A DNA stretch of 64,000 bases, from positions 2,108,001 through 2,172,000 of the forward strand of contig AP019514.1 in assembly GCA_007182875.1 (NCBI GenBank), written 5' to 3'. A program made the translations under genes and the position numbers. Of the stretch, positions 37,810-48,635 are shown in pieces. Numbering within the stretch: position 1 is the stretch's first letter; every line of letters starts with the position of its first letter. Origin of the DNA: Vreelandella sulfidaeris. Lineage in GTDB: Bacteria > Pseudomonadota > Gammaproteobacteria > Pseudomonadales > Halomonadaceae. The notes under the pieces are model-generated. The model was not told where the DNA came from. It saw only the letters and a program-made list of their open reading frames with translations, and did not search any database.

Positions 37810-38848
37810 TCAGCGACGCTGCCACCCAGCGGCGTCGATCAAGCCAAGCACCTTAAGAGTGGCACTTTCCACACCTGCCGATACCGCCAGCCCCAGCTTC
37901 CGAGTCATTGTTTTTTGAGGCTCAAGTTTGACGGCAAAGACCTGCGCCTCGACCATGCGCTCAACCAGATAGGCTTCACTGGTACCGACACTGTCTACAA
38001 GCAGATTGGACAACGCTTCACTGCCGTACCAGATCTCACCTGTCGCCAGCTTATCGATATCCATCGCAGGCCGCCGTTCTGCCACATAACCTTTAAATAA
38101 CCGGTGAGTATTCTCTAAATCCTCTAAAAACTTAGCCTTACCCTCTTCAGTATTTTCGCCAAGCACGGTTAACGTGCGCTTGTATTACCAGCGGTCAGGA
38201 GCTCAACGTCCACATCATGGCGTTTTAACAAGCGATGAATATTAGGCACTTGTGCCACCACACCGATGGAACCAATCACTGCAAAGGCGCGGCTTTAATA
38301 TGTTGTGCGGTACAGGCCATTAAATAGCCCCACTCGCAGCCACCTTATCAATACATACAGTTGTTGTTAGCCCTGCCGTACGCAGGCGGTCTAATTGTGC
38401 CGCCGCCAAGCCATAGGCATGAACAAGGCCACCGGCAGACTCAAGACGAACGACTACCTCATCGTTTTCGGCAGCAACATCGATGATAGCTGACACCTCT
38501 TGGGCAAAGCGCTCGGTTTGCGATGCCTTCAGGTCACCATGAAAATCGAGCACCCAAACCCTTGCTTCCTGAGCTGCGTTCTGATCATGTTTGTGGGCTT
38601 TATGTCGCTTTTGTCCTCGCTACGAAATGCTTTTAGCAGCTTTTGCGACCACCAGGCAACGCAGCGGTCAGGCGTAAACGCCGCACGCGACGACGACGCT
38701 GGTCATTAAGCGGCTCAATATAAAGTTTTAAGTCGCTCTCTTTTTCTTGCTTCGTTCGCGCGACAAGAAGCAAGCCAAGCCCTATCAGCGCCATTACAAT
38801 GGTGGTCTGAACTAAAAACGTACCCATTTCCGCTATCCATTCATTCAT
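37810..38848 (-). CDS. sohB: SohB inner-membrane S49 peptidase (frameshifted)
   Basis: Start MNEWIAEMGTFLVQTTIVMA, one N-terminal membrane helix, then basic RRRRVRRLR. Core: MLDFHGDLKASQTERFAQEV, VVVRLESAGGLVHAYGLAAA, and with one G restored near 38332 DKVAASGGYLMACTAQHI containing the nucleophile Ser. C-terminus: AMDIDKLATGEIWYGSEALS (the conserved G-E-x-W), VDSVGTSEAYLVERM. Four or more shifts over ~345 residues. A periplasmic-facing serine protease of the SppA group. Confidence 0.85.
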
Positions 38849-39029
38849 TCACGTTCTCCATTGAAAAGGTTGATTCCTATAGGTTGAGCACTCAGCCTAA
38901 ACGTTGCAGGGTATTACCACCGCGCTTGATTGAAACGCATGTATGAAATAATCTCGCTTGCCACTATGATGGTTTCTTGAGGCTATTATCGCTAGCCTCG
39001 GTCTAATTTACCTAATTGAGAGATATGTT

Positions 39030-39342
39030 ATGTCTAACAACACCCTTGAGAAGCTAAAAGCACGCTTCAACCCAGAAGCGGCCGAGGGCATGAATGAAGT
39101 ATTTCAGTTCCACTTCTCAGATGCGGGCAGCTACTACTTGAATATCCAGGATGGCACGCTAGATATTCAAGAAGGTGAGCATGATGATCCTTCCGTTAGC
39201 TTAAGCCTAACGACTGACACACTAAAAGGGGATTATGAGTGGCGACATTAATGGCATGACGGCGTTCATGACAGGCAAACTGAAAGCAACCGGTAATGTC
39301 ATGTTGGCCACTAAGCTGACTAGCCTCTTCCCCAGTGAGTAA
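39030..39342 (+). CDS. SCP2 sterol-binding domain protein (frameshifted)
   Basis: A small stand-alone SCP-2 protein: NNTLEKLKARFNPEAAEGMN, FHFSDAGSYYLNIQDGTLDI, HDDPSVSLSLTTDTLKG; after a shift near 39230 (AAAAGGGG run) MSGDINGMTAFMTGKLKATG and LATKLTSLFPSE. About 103 residues, the usual length. Cytoplasmic lipid-binding protein of unclear role; start preceded by GAGAG. Confidence 0.85.
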
Positions 39343-39378
39343 AGCCATCGTTAGCGTGCATTGGGCACGCAGCGCCGC

Positions 39379-40156
39379 TTAGCGCCAGCGTGCCAAATGG
39401 GTTTCGATCAGCTCGCGTGATATCGAGTAAGGCGGTGGTAGAGATGGCAGTTGTCGAGGTGAAAACCACGCCGCATCACTAATCTCTACCCCATCGATGC
39501 GAATACGCCGAGTGGTTGCCTCGGCGAAATAGCCAAACATCAGCGAATGGGGAATGGCCATGCCTGGCTCTGGTGGTAACGCAACTGGTCAATATGTACG
39601 CCCACTTCCTCGAACACTTCACGGTGGACGGCCTCTTCCGCCGACTCCCCGGCTCGATAAAACCCGCCAGGGTGGAGTAACGTCCCGGTGGAAAGCGCGG
39701 GCTACGCGCCAACAGCATTGCCTCTCCACTGGTTACCAGCGTAATAATGCACGGCGAAATACGCGGATAGTTGCGATGACCGCAGGCGTTACAATGCATA
39801 GCGAATTCTGCGGTAAGCTTGGTGGCTGGTGTGCCACAACGACCGCAGAAACGGTGGTTCTCTAACCAGGCACCGACCTGCAACGCCGTAGAGAGCAAAC
39901 TAAACCAAGCGGTGGAAAGTTCACTCATCCACTGGCGGCCATCAATCCAACCACTTTCAGCCTGTGGTTCAACCAGCAGTGCGACCGGCTCATCATGCCA
40001 ATAACACAGCGGCTGCATCTGCTCGGTCCATGGCTGATAAGGCAGCAGCGGTGTTAGCTCTTCGCTGCCGCTCAACGGGGCGGGCGCCAACAAGCTTCGC
40101 GACAGGCGAATAACACGCCCCGCCTGCTCATGATGAGGGATTTCTCGCCTAAGCAT
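39379..40156 (-). CDS. nudC: NADH pyrophosphatase NudC (frameshifted)
   Basis: Hydrolyses NAD(H) and removes NAD caps from RNA. The zinc ribbon reads FCGRCGTPAT...MHCNACGHRNYPR. The Nudix box, once one G is restored near 39650, is GFIEPGESAEEAVHREVFEE VGV. A later part has FPHSLMFGYFAEATTRRIRI. The ATG ([11 protein letters not shown]) overlaps the dnaQ stop and has AAGG upstream. About 260 residues with two or three shifts. Confidence 0.85.
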
Positions 40157-40888
40157 CGCTTGCTGCACCTTCAAACCATTTCAACTGATGTGCTTCACAC
40201 TTGGCTTTATGAGCCACCTGCTCAGCTTCAGTGGGACGCACGACACGTAACTGACCAGGCGTAAGCGCCAAACGTTGAATTGAGAGTCCTTCGGTGGAAG
40301 TATCGGCCTGTTCTTGCTCAGCCGCAGAGGCCGCATCCAAGGTCAGCGCTGTTTGCCCCCGTCATCGCCAAATAAACTTCAGCGAGAATTTCAGAGTCTA
40401 ATAGAGCGCCGTGCAATACGCGGTGGCCGTTATCGATATCGTAACGTTTGCACAATGCATCAAGGCTGTTGCGTTGACCGGGGTGCATAGCCCTGGCCAT
40501 AGTGAGTGTATCTAATACAGCACAGTGGTCACGTACCGGCCCCAAAACGGGCGCTTTGCGCTGCTGATTGAGCATACCCAGTTCGTGATCTATAAAACCC
40601 ACATCGAACGGGGCGTTATGAATCACTAACTCAGCGCCTTCAATGAAAGCCCAAAACTCGTCGGCTATTTTTTGCGAACACTGGCTCGTTAGCGACTCTA
40701 GCATCGTCAATCCCGTGAACAGCGACTACTTCAGCGTCGATATGGCGCTCAGGATTGATGTACTGATGGTAGGTGCGGCCAGTGAAACGACGGTTAACCA
40801 TCTCGATCGCGCCAATTTCAACCAGGCGATGGCCATCTTTCGGGTCGATACCCGTGGTTTCAGTATCTAAGATTACCTGGCGCATCAT
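40149..40888 (-). CDS. dnaQ: DNA polymerase III epsilon subunit DnaQ (frameshifted)
   Basis: Proofreading 3'-5' exonuclease. Exo[21 protein letters not shown] (catalytic D and E), then [18 protein letters not shown]; Exo[21 protein letters not shown]; Exo[23 protein letters not shown]. After a shift near 40345 the C-terminal polymerase-binding tail ([20 protein letters not shown]) follows. About 245 residues. The AGGAGGGC site and start overlap the rnhA stop, and its own stop overlaps nudC: a tight rnhA-dnaQ-nudC operon. Confidence 0.9.
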
Positions 40889-41355
40889 GCCCTCCTCTTT
40901 TGATGCTCATCGATGGCTTCGTTGGCCAGTAAGTCGGCGCGCTCGTTTCCTGGATGCCCGCTGTGCCCTTTAACCCAGTGCCATTCAATTTTATGGCGCT
41001 GGGCCTCTTCGTGCAGCGTTTTCCAGAGTTCAGCGTTTTTACTGGTTGCTTGGCGGCAGTTTTCCAACCACGTTTTAACCAGTTATGAATCCACTGAGTA
41101 ATACCCTGGCGCACATACTGCGAATCGGTCCATAGCGCCACTTCACAAGGGGTATTAAGGGTGCGCAACGCCATGATAGCGGCCATCAATTCCATGCGAT
41201 TATTCGTGGTTTCTGCCTCATAGCCCTTCAGGGTTTTCTCGTGCTGACCGCTCGCCAACACCACACCCCACCCACCGGGGCCAGGGATTACCCCGACAAG
41301 CCCCATCGGTATACACCGTTACACGGGGTAAAGGTCCGTCAGCCTCATTCGTCAA
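40885..41355 (-). CDS. rnhA: Ribonuclease HI (frameshifted)
   Basis: Degrades RNA of RNA-DNA hybrids. With two bases restored near 41295 the start is [20 protein letters not shown] (first Asp), followed by [14 protein letters not shown] (Glu), [17 protein letters not shown] (second Asp). After a shift near 41060: [20 protein letters not shown] (His loop and last Asp) and the end [12 protein letters not shown] start at 41355 with AAGGAT upstream gives ~156 residues, normal. Confidence 0.9.
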
Positions 41356-41370
41356 TCTCTTGATCCTTTA

Positions 41371-41440
41371 GTTTATGAACCATTGTTTTATAAATCATTA
41401 CTTTATAAACCATTGCTTTATGCATATTTGCTTTAAGAGT
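41371..41440. repeat. 15-bp degenerate tandem repeat, five units
   Basis: Units beginning at 41371, 41386, 41401, 41416 and 41431 with consensus CTTTATAAACCATTG. The period is exact though the sequence drifts. It lies between the methyltransferase gene and rnhA. Confidence 0.8.
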
Positions 41441-41446
41441 CTTCGC

Positions 41447-42242
41447 TTAATGTTTTTCTGACTGCGGGTGAGCTAAAGGCGTTTGCGTTTGGCAGTGAGC
41501 CGATGAGCCTGAACGGGTAACACCCAACGAAGCAGGAGATGCGGGCACTTCTAAGCCAAACTTTAAACGTTGAACAGGCGCCTGTCGCTGCCGCCTATAG
41601 GCTTGGATCATATAACTTTCCCCTAGAGGCAGGTTATGCCTACGCCCCAATGACTCCCAATATTCACCACATTTAGCATTTGTCCGTCCACGAAAACAGC
41701 AATAGTCTACGCGTTCCACCTCAAAGTCGACAAACGCCAACCAGTCCCTCAAGCGGCTAACAGAGCGCCATGTGCCATTCCAAGGGGAACTGCTGCTGAC
41801 GTTGACGCCACTGGCGTACAACCCCTAAACCGATAGGGTTAAAACCAAACAGTACCAAAATGCCATTATCAGCGGTTACCCGTGCGGCCTCTTGAAGAGT
41901 GAAATGAGCATCGTTTAAATGCTCAAGCCAGTGGTGAATAACCATCACATCCAAGCAATGATCCGGCAGCGCTAGCTGATCCGGTGGACATATTAAGGTG
42001 CTATCGGTGCAGGCTAACTGGCGCGTAGGTGACCAGCGTATGGGATGGGAAATTGCCGACATGGTCATTAATGCCGGTCCCATGCTTATTTCCAAGCTAT
42101 GACCGCCCGCCCGCGCTTCTACCACGGGGCCTAAGCAGGCACGTTGTGTTTCCCACAGCGATCGCCCCGCCTCTGTTTGCCAATAAGGCTGGCTATTGGT
42201 TAAGCGCTTAGCGAGTATCGTGGCCGTCGTCGAATTTGACAT
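41447..42242 (-). CDS. SAM-dependent methyltransferase, YafS-like (frameshifted)
   Basis: Class I methyltransferase normally found next to rnhA in gammaproteobacteria. Landmarks: TEAGRSLWETQRACLGPVVE, LALPDHCLDVMVIHHWLEHL (motif after the SAM site, with H-H-x-L-E-H), RVTADNGILVLFGFNPIGLG. After a shift near 41790: RLRDWLAFVDFEVERVDYCC and GESYMIQAYRRQRQAPVQRL. About 260 residues. Substrate unknown. Confidence 0.8.
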
Positions 42243-42401
42243 GAACAGCGCTTCCCTCCACAGTAACGGCTTTTCAACGCTTTATTTTCACCGATTAAGC
42301 GTCAATATAAGCGCAATGTTTAGCGTGTTTACGCATTTTGCTCACTAGCTACTTGTTGTTTTCGTACCCTGTTTATTGAATTTTAAAGGATCTCGCCGAT
42401 G

Positions 42402-43198
42402 ATGAGCGTGACACCGATCCCTGCCCTTAGCGACAACTATATTTGGCTATTAAGACAAGATACCAGTCAAAGCGTTTGCGTGGTGGATCCCGGTGAAGCG
42501 GCCCCGTAATCGAATTTCTTGAGCGTGAGTCGCTGACCCTGGAAAGCATTCTGATTACGCACCACCATCACGATCATACCGGTGGGTTAGCGGAATTAAT
42601 CAAACGCTATTCCCCTTATGTCATCGGGCCCGCCAATCCAAAGATAGAAGGCATCGATGAAACAGTGGGTGATGGCGATCAGGTCCGTATTATGGGCCGC
42701 CTGTTTGACGTTATGGCGACACCTGGCCATACGTTGGACCATATTAGCTATTTTACAGCGGGAATTCCGGCGCTTCTGTTTTGTGGCGACACACTGTTTT
42801 GTGCGGGTTGCGGTCGATTATTTGAAGGCACGCCAGAACAAATGTTTACCGCGCTGAAAAAATTTGCGGAACTCCCTGAAGATACATTGGTCTTTGCAGC
42901 ACATGAATATACTCAGGCAAACCTCGCGTTTGCCCGTGCTGCGGACCCAGAAAATGAAGACGTTAAACACGCCTTGCAGGGGTGTGAAAAGGCGCGGGCG
43001 TTGGATCGCCCCACCTTACCCAGCACAATAGGACGCGAGCTGAAAATTAATCCCTACCTTCGCGTGGGTACAGATAGCGTGCGTCAGGCGGCAGGTACAC
43101 AGGGCGTTAATGATAATGATCTCGCTACGTTTACCACTCTGCGCGAGTGGAAAAACCGTTTTAAGAACGCTATCGAAACCAAACGAATGCAACTATGA
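42402..43198 (+). CDS. gloB: Hydroxyacylglutathione hydrolase GloB (frameshifted)
   Basis: Glyoxalase II, hydrolyses S-lactoylglutathione in methylglyoxal detoxification. MSVTPIPALSDNYIWLLRQD; one G restored near 42508 gives GEAAPVIEFLERESLTLESI; metal site LITHHHHDHTGGLAELI; ATPGHTLDHISYF; GDTLFCAGCGRLFEGTPEQM; AAHEYTQANLAFARA. About 265 residues. AAAGGA upstream; a second ATG three bases earlier is possible. Its stop overlaps the mltD start (ATGA). Confidence 0.9.
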
Positions 43199-44394
43199 CC
43201 TATCGAACGATTCGCCAGCGCTTGATGCTGAGCGCTGGCAGTAGCGTAATTATGGGCCTAATGTTAGCCGCTGCGGCAAGCTCTCAAGCCTCTGCCCAGA
43301 CGTATGGGGCATCACCTGGTTCCACTACCTCGTCGTCCACTACACCGCTTTACCCCTCTCCTTTCCAAACCCATTTTGGGAATCTCTTGAGTTAGAACCT
43401 CAAGACGCCTGGACGACGCTGCGTACAAGCTTTCAGTGGCAAGAAAAACATTGCCAGTGGAAGCTCAAGCGCGAGTTGACAAGTGGATTGAGCACTACCG
43501 TTCAAGCCCCGAGAACATTGCTACCATTACTGAACGCGCGACCCCGTGGCTTGCCTGGATTACCCAGCAAGTAAGTGAGCGTGGCCTGCCTGGCGAAGTC
43601 GCCTTAATTCCTTTTGTCGAAAGCTCTTTCGACCCAGGTGCGCAAGCCACCGCGGCGCTACCGGCTTATGGCAGTTTATGCCGGGCACAGGTGATGCATT
43701 GGGGCTGGTACGCAACGGTAACTACGATGGTCGCCTTGATGTAGTGACCTCCACTGGCGCCGCGTTGGACTATTTGGAAATGCAGGCTGACCAGTGGTAT
43801 GAAGGCGACCTCATGCTTTCCTTAGCCGCCTACAATGCAGGGGCTGGTACTGTCAATCGCGCACAACGTCAGGCCCAGGGCCAAGGGTTAAACGGTGACT
43901 ACTGGGACCTCTCGCTACCCTATGAAACCATGCAGTACGTACCCAAGCTAAAAGCCATCGCGACAATCATCAATAACCCTGATCAGTACGGGGTTAACTT
44001 GCCCGAAATAAATATCGACCCGGCCTTTGCGAAAGTTCAGTTGGCCCAAGCAGTTAGCCTATCAGAAGCTTCACAGTTGCTGGATGTCAGCAAAGCGGCG
44101 CTGGTTGAACTGAATCCTGGGTTGCTAAATGGTAGTATCGATCCGCGCAGTGCCCAGACACTGCTGGTGCCTGAGCAAGTTGATACACAAGTGCTAGCGC
44201 AACTGTCACAAGGCAATCGCCAAACGCTTGCGCAGAATAACAGCGCAGACACCCACCGCGTTGAAAGAGGTGATAGCCTCTCCGCGATTGCAGCTCGTTA
44301 TAATATCGATCAACAGGATCTAATACGCTGGAATGCGATTGACCGTCCTAGCGCAATACAGCCGGGCCAACTTTTGACCCTTTCGGGGCGTTGA
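43195..44394 (+). CDS. mltD: Membrane-bound lytic murein transglycosylase D (frameshifted)
   Basis: Periplasmic peptidoglycan lytic enzyme. Signal region: LMLSAGSSVIMGLMLAAAAS. SLT domain with the catalytic Glu in EVALIPFVESSFDPGAQA; after a shift near 43670 LWQFMPGTGDALGLVRNGNY and LAAYNAGAGTVNRAQRQ. At least one LysM repeat at the end: HRVERGDSLSAIAARYNIDQ then IRWNAIDRPSAIQPGQLLTL. No lipobox Cys seen in the signal region. Three shifts over ~400 residues. Directly behind gloB. Confidence 0.85.
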
Positions 44395-44473
44395 GAACTG
44401 CTGGCACTTTCAGCCATTGAAGCAGTGTTTATACAATTTTTGTTCATTAATTAGATGGCTTTGTTCACATGGG

Positions 44474-46412
44474 ATGTCACCAATGTCGCGTGGTCTGTTT
44501 GTTGCGAAAGCGCTTCTACTCATTGGCAGCTTGCTAGTATATGTACCCATACTGGCTGCAGAGGTAACGACTAACAGTGGTTTGCCAAACAGTACGTCCA
44601 GCAACAACGTTGTGGGTGATTTAAATACCGACGCTCACAACGTAGTGCCTGTTGAGACAGTTCACGGGCTCTCACTTTACGATACCCCAGAGCTACCTGA
44701 AGACTTCCCCTATTTCCCTCATGTAAACCCCCAAGCTCCCAAAGGCGGCTCCATTACTCATACCGCCGTGGGTGGCAGCTATGACTCAACTAACCCGTTT
44801 ATTATTCGCGGCACGCCAGCCACCGGTATTTCGCAGATTTATGACACCTTAATGGCCAGTAATCCCAATGAGCCATTCAGCCTCTACGGGTTGCTTGCGG
44901 AGGTGCGCCTAGACCCTGACCGCCAATGGATCGAGTTCGACTTGCGTCCTGAAGCACGTTTTCAAGATGGTGAACCCGTCACCGCTTATGACGTCGTGTT
45001 TTCACTTGACCTACTGCGCGAAGAAGGCAACCCTTTTATGCCAGCTACTACGCTGGCGTAGATGAAGCTATTGCACTCAATGAACATCAAGTCCGCTTTA
45101 CCTTTAACGACACAGAGTCACGGGAGCTGCCGTTAATTGTTACGCAATTGCCGATACTCCCGCGCCACTACTGGGAACCTCGTGACTTCACCTCACCCAC
45201 GCTAGTAGCCCATCCGGGCTCCGGACCTTACCGGATCAGCGAAGTAGACCCAGGACGACGAATCGTTTATCAACGCGATGAGAATTATTGGGAAAAATTT
45301 ACCGGTCAATGTAGGCCGCTACAATATTGATCGCGTTATTTATGATTACTATCGTGACCGCGATATTGCCTGGGAAGCGTTTAAAGCTGGCCTAACGGAT
45401 TTTCGTACTGACGCCCGCGCCGCGACACCTGGGCGATTGGCTATGATTTTCCCGCGTATGAAGAGGGCTTGGTGAAGCGCTTAACGGTACCCGATGTAAA
45501 CCCTTCCATGATGCAGGCATTTGTCTTCAACTTGCGTAAAGAGAAGTTCCAGGACCCACGAGTACGCGAAGCGTTAAGTCTTACCTTCGACTTCCCCTGG
45601 CTAAATACCAATATTTTTTACGATACTTACCAACGCACTGATAGCTTTTTTCAAAACTCAGAAATGGAAGCCACGGGGCTACCTTCAGAGGAAGAGTTGG
45701 CGCTGCTTGAGCCATTTAGAGATGAATTAGTTGCCTCCCACGGTTCTGATCGGCTGTTCACCGAGCCACTGCCCATTGACCAGCCCACCAACCTGCGCGA
45801 GCGGCTGCGCAAGGCGCTGGATCTTCTGCGCGAAGCGGGTTATCGCGTTGAGGACGGCATACTGGTTAATCAACAAACCGGCCAGCCGCTAAGCCTAGAG
45901 GTACTGCTTTACGACTCGGGTCTTGAACGTGTAGTTCAGCCGATGTTACGCAACATGGCCCGGCTGGGGGTACAGACATCGCTGCGTATCGTTGATATCA
46001 ACCAGTATTTAAACCGACAGCGAAATTATGACTATGACATAGTGATTAGTCATTTCCCTCAATCGAATAATCCAGGAAATGAGCAGCGCGACTTCTGGAC
46101 CAGTGCCGCTGCCGAGGCGCCGCAAAGCCGTAATCGCATGTCACTCGCCCACCCAGCGGTTGATGCATTGGTCGAAGAGATCATCAGTGCCGGTGACCGC
46201 GAAGAACTGGATACTGCGACGCGCGCGCTGGATCGGGTGTTGCGCTGGGGATTTTATGTCATCCCCACTACCACTCTGGGGAAACGCGTATTGCTATCTG
46301 GGATAAATTTGGTTACCCCGAGCCCTTTCCAGAGTACGCCATGGATCTGGATGCATGGTGGGTCGATACCGAACGCGAAGCTGAGCTGCAGCGCCGTCTT
46401 CGACGCCGCTAA
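44474..46412 (+). CDS. yejA: Peptide ABC transporter substrate-binding protein YejA (frameshifted)
   Basis: SBP_bac_5 family periplasmic protein with signal MSRGLFVAKALLLIGSLLVY. Family parts: LPEDFPYFPHVNPQAPKGGS, GISQIYDTLMASNPNEPFSL, RPEARFQDGEPVTAYDVVFS, HYWEPRDFTSPTLVAHPGSG, and MMQAFVFNLRKEKFQDPRVR. After a shift near 46270 it reads EPFPEYAMDLDAWWVDTERE and ends at 46412. ~645 residues. First gene of yejABEF, which imports peptides including microcin C-type compounds. Shifts near 45055, 45295, 45440 and 46270. Confidence 0.9.
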
Positions 46413-46488
46413 ATCTGCTCTATTTCACTGGCTTAATCGCAACGGTTTATTCTCAACGGCTTAAACCACAAGAACTATGGAGTGCTCT

Positions 46489-47558
46489 GTGGCACGCTAT
46501 ACCCTACGCCGATTGCTGCTCATGATTCCTACCCTATTCGGGATCATGCTACTCAATTTCATTATTGTTCAAGCGGCGCCTGGCGGGCCGATTGATCAGA
46601 TGTTAGCGCGTTTTGAAGGCGCCGATGCCATGGCCAGCACCCGCTTGGATATGGGGGCGCCGACGTTCAGGTCAGTGATGATTCGCGTGGAGCCCGAGGT
46701 GTCGATCCGCGCTTTATCGAACAGTTGGAACAGCAGTTTGGCTTTGATAAGCCTGCACACGAGCGCTTCATCGGCATGATGGCTGACTATCTAACTCTCG
46801 ATTTCGGCACCAGTTTTTCGTGACCGCCCGGTAACTGAATTAATGATTGAGCGGTTGCCCGTTTCTATTTCGCTTGGCTTATGGACCACGCTTCTGGTCT
46901 ATTTAATCTCGATCCCGTTAGGTATCAAGAAAGCGCTGCGCCACGGCTCTCGCTTTGACGTCTGGTCGTCGGGGTTAGTCATCGTTGGCTACGCCATTCC
47001 TGGCTTTTGTTTGCGATTTTGCTGATCGTGCTATTTGCCGGGGGGAACCTACTGGGATCTGTTCCCACTTCGCGGCTTAACGTCGCCTGACTTCGATCAG
47101 CTTTCGAGCTGGGGCAAGGTCAAGGACTACTTCTGGCATATCACGCTGCCGGTCATCGCCGCCGCGATTGGCAGCTTTGCAACACCTCACCATGCTGACC
47201 AAAAACAGCTTTCTTGATGAGATTCACAAGCAGTATGTCATTACCGCTCGCGCCAAAGGCGCCGACGAGCGGCGCGTGCTCTATGGCCATGTGTTCCGTA
47301 ACGCCATGCTGATTATCATCGCTGGCCTGCCTGCCGCCATGATCGGTATTTTCTTTACCGGCGCGCTGTTGATAGAAGTTATCTTCTCCCTCGATGGGCT
47401 GGGTCTACTCGGCTTTGAGGCGGTCATGCAGCGGGATTATCCGGTGATATTCGGCACCCTCTTCCTGTATACCGTGATCGGCTTAATCCTCAAACTTATT
47501 TCCGATTTGACCTATGTGGGTTGACCCACGTATCGACTTTTCGACCCGGGAGTCTTGA
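46489..47558 (+). CDS. yejB: Peptide ABC transporter permease YejB (frameshifted)
   Basis: Inner-membrane permease. GTG start ([20 protein letters not shown]) chosen because GGAG lies seven bases upstream. Later [40 protein letters not shown], a YejB-specific periplasmic part [20 protein letters not shown], and the EAA loop [20 protein letters not shown]. It ends [12 protein letters not shown]. At least five shifts in ~356 residues. The stop is two bases before the yejE start. Confidence 0.9.
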
Positions 47559-47560
47559 TA

Positions 47561-48635
47561 ATGGTCTCTCTTTCCTCCCGTTTATCGCCTATTACTCGCC
47601 GTCGACTGGCAGCCTTTAAAGCCAACCGACGGGCTCGCGTCTCACTTTGGCTATTTGCCACGCTGTTTATCGTCAGCCTATTTGCCGAACTGATCGCCAA
47701 CGATAAGCCCATCATCATGCAGTACGACGGTCAATGGTACATCCCGATGCTGGTGGATTACCCCGAAACTGAGTTCGATGGTTTTCTACCTACGCGTACC
47801 GATTATCTGGACCCCTTTATTCAGCAGCAGATCAAAGAGCACGGCTGGGCACTCTGGCCCGCCATTCCGTTTTCATACCAAACATTGGATATGAACATGA
47901 CGCGCCCTTCGCCAGCGCCACCGGATAGCCGCCATTGGCTGGGCACCGATGACCAGGGACGGGATGTGTTAGCACGGGTGATTTATGGGTTTCGCCTCTC
48001 GGTCGCTTTTGCGCTAGTGCTCACTGCTGGATCGTTGGTGATCGGAGTCGTAGTCGGCGGTATACAGGGTTACTTCGGCGGTAAGATTGATCTGATCGGC
48101 CAACGGATTACCGAAATCTGGTCGGGTCTGCCGGTACTGTTCCTGCTAATTATTTTAGCCAGCTTTGTTCAGCCAGGCTTTTGGTGGCTGCTAGGCATTA
48201 TGCTGCTCTTCTCCTGGCTTGGCCTAGTCGATATCGTGCGCGCCGAATTCCTGCGCGCGCGCAACCTGAGTATGTGCGTGCCGCCAAAGCGATGGGCTTG
48301 CCCTCGCGCCTGATCATGTGGCGCCACGTGCTGCCTAACGCGATGGTCGCGACGCTGACGTTTATTCCGTTTCTGTTTACCGGCGCTATTGGCACCCTGA
48401 CCGCGCTGGACTTCCTCGGTTTCGGCCTGCCTCCCGGCGCCCCCTCACTGGGTGAGCTTGCGGCACAAGGTAAAAACAATCTTCATGCCCCTTGGCTGGG
48501 CATCACGGCGTTTATGACCCTGGCGATCATGCTTTCGCTGTTAGTGTTCATTGGCGAAGGGCTGCGCGATGCCTTTGACCCCGCCACGTGCAACAGCGCC
48601 AAGCAGACCCTGCCCAGGAGGCCCAGCATGCCTGA
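47561..48635 (+). CDS. yejE: Peptide ABC transporter permease YejE (frameshifted)
   Basis: Second permease: MVSLSSRLSPITRRRLAAFK, WYIPMLVDYPETEFDGFLPT, SRHWLGTDDQGRDVLARVIY (typical DppC/YejE motif), LVIGVVVGGIQGYFGGKIDL. After a shift near 48260 the EAA loop AKAMGLPSRLIMWRHVLPNA and FLGFGLPPGAPSLGELAAQG. A shift near 48585 gives the end at 48635, overlapping the yejF start; without it the frame runs into yejF as an apparent fusion. ~357 residues. Confidence 0.9.
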
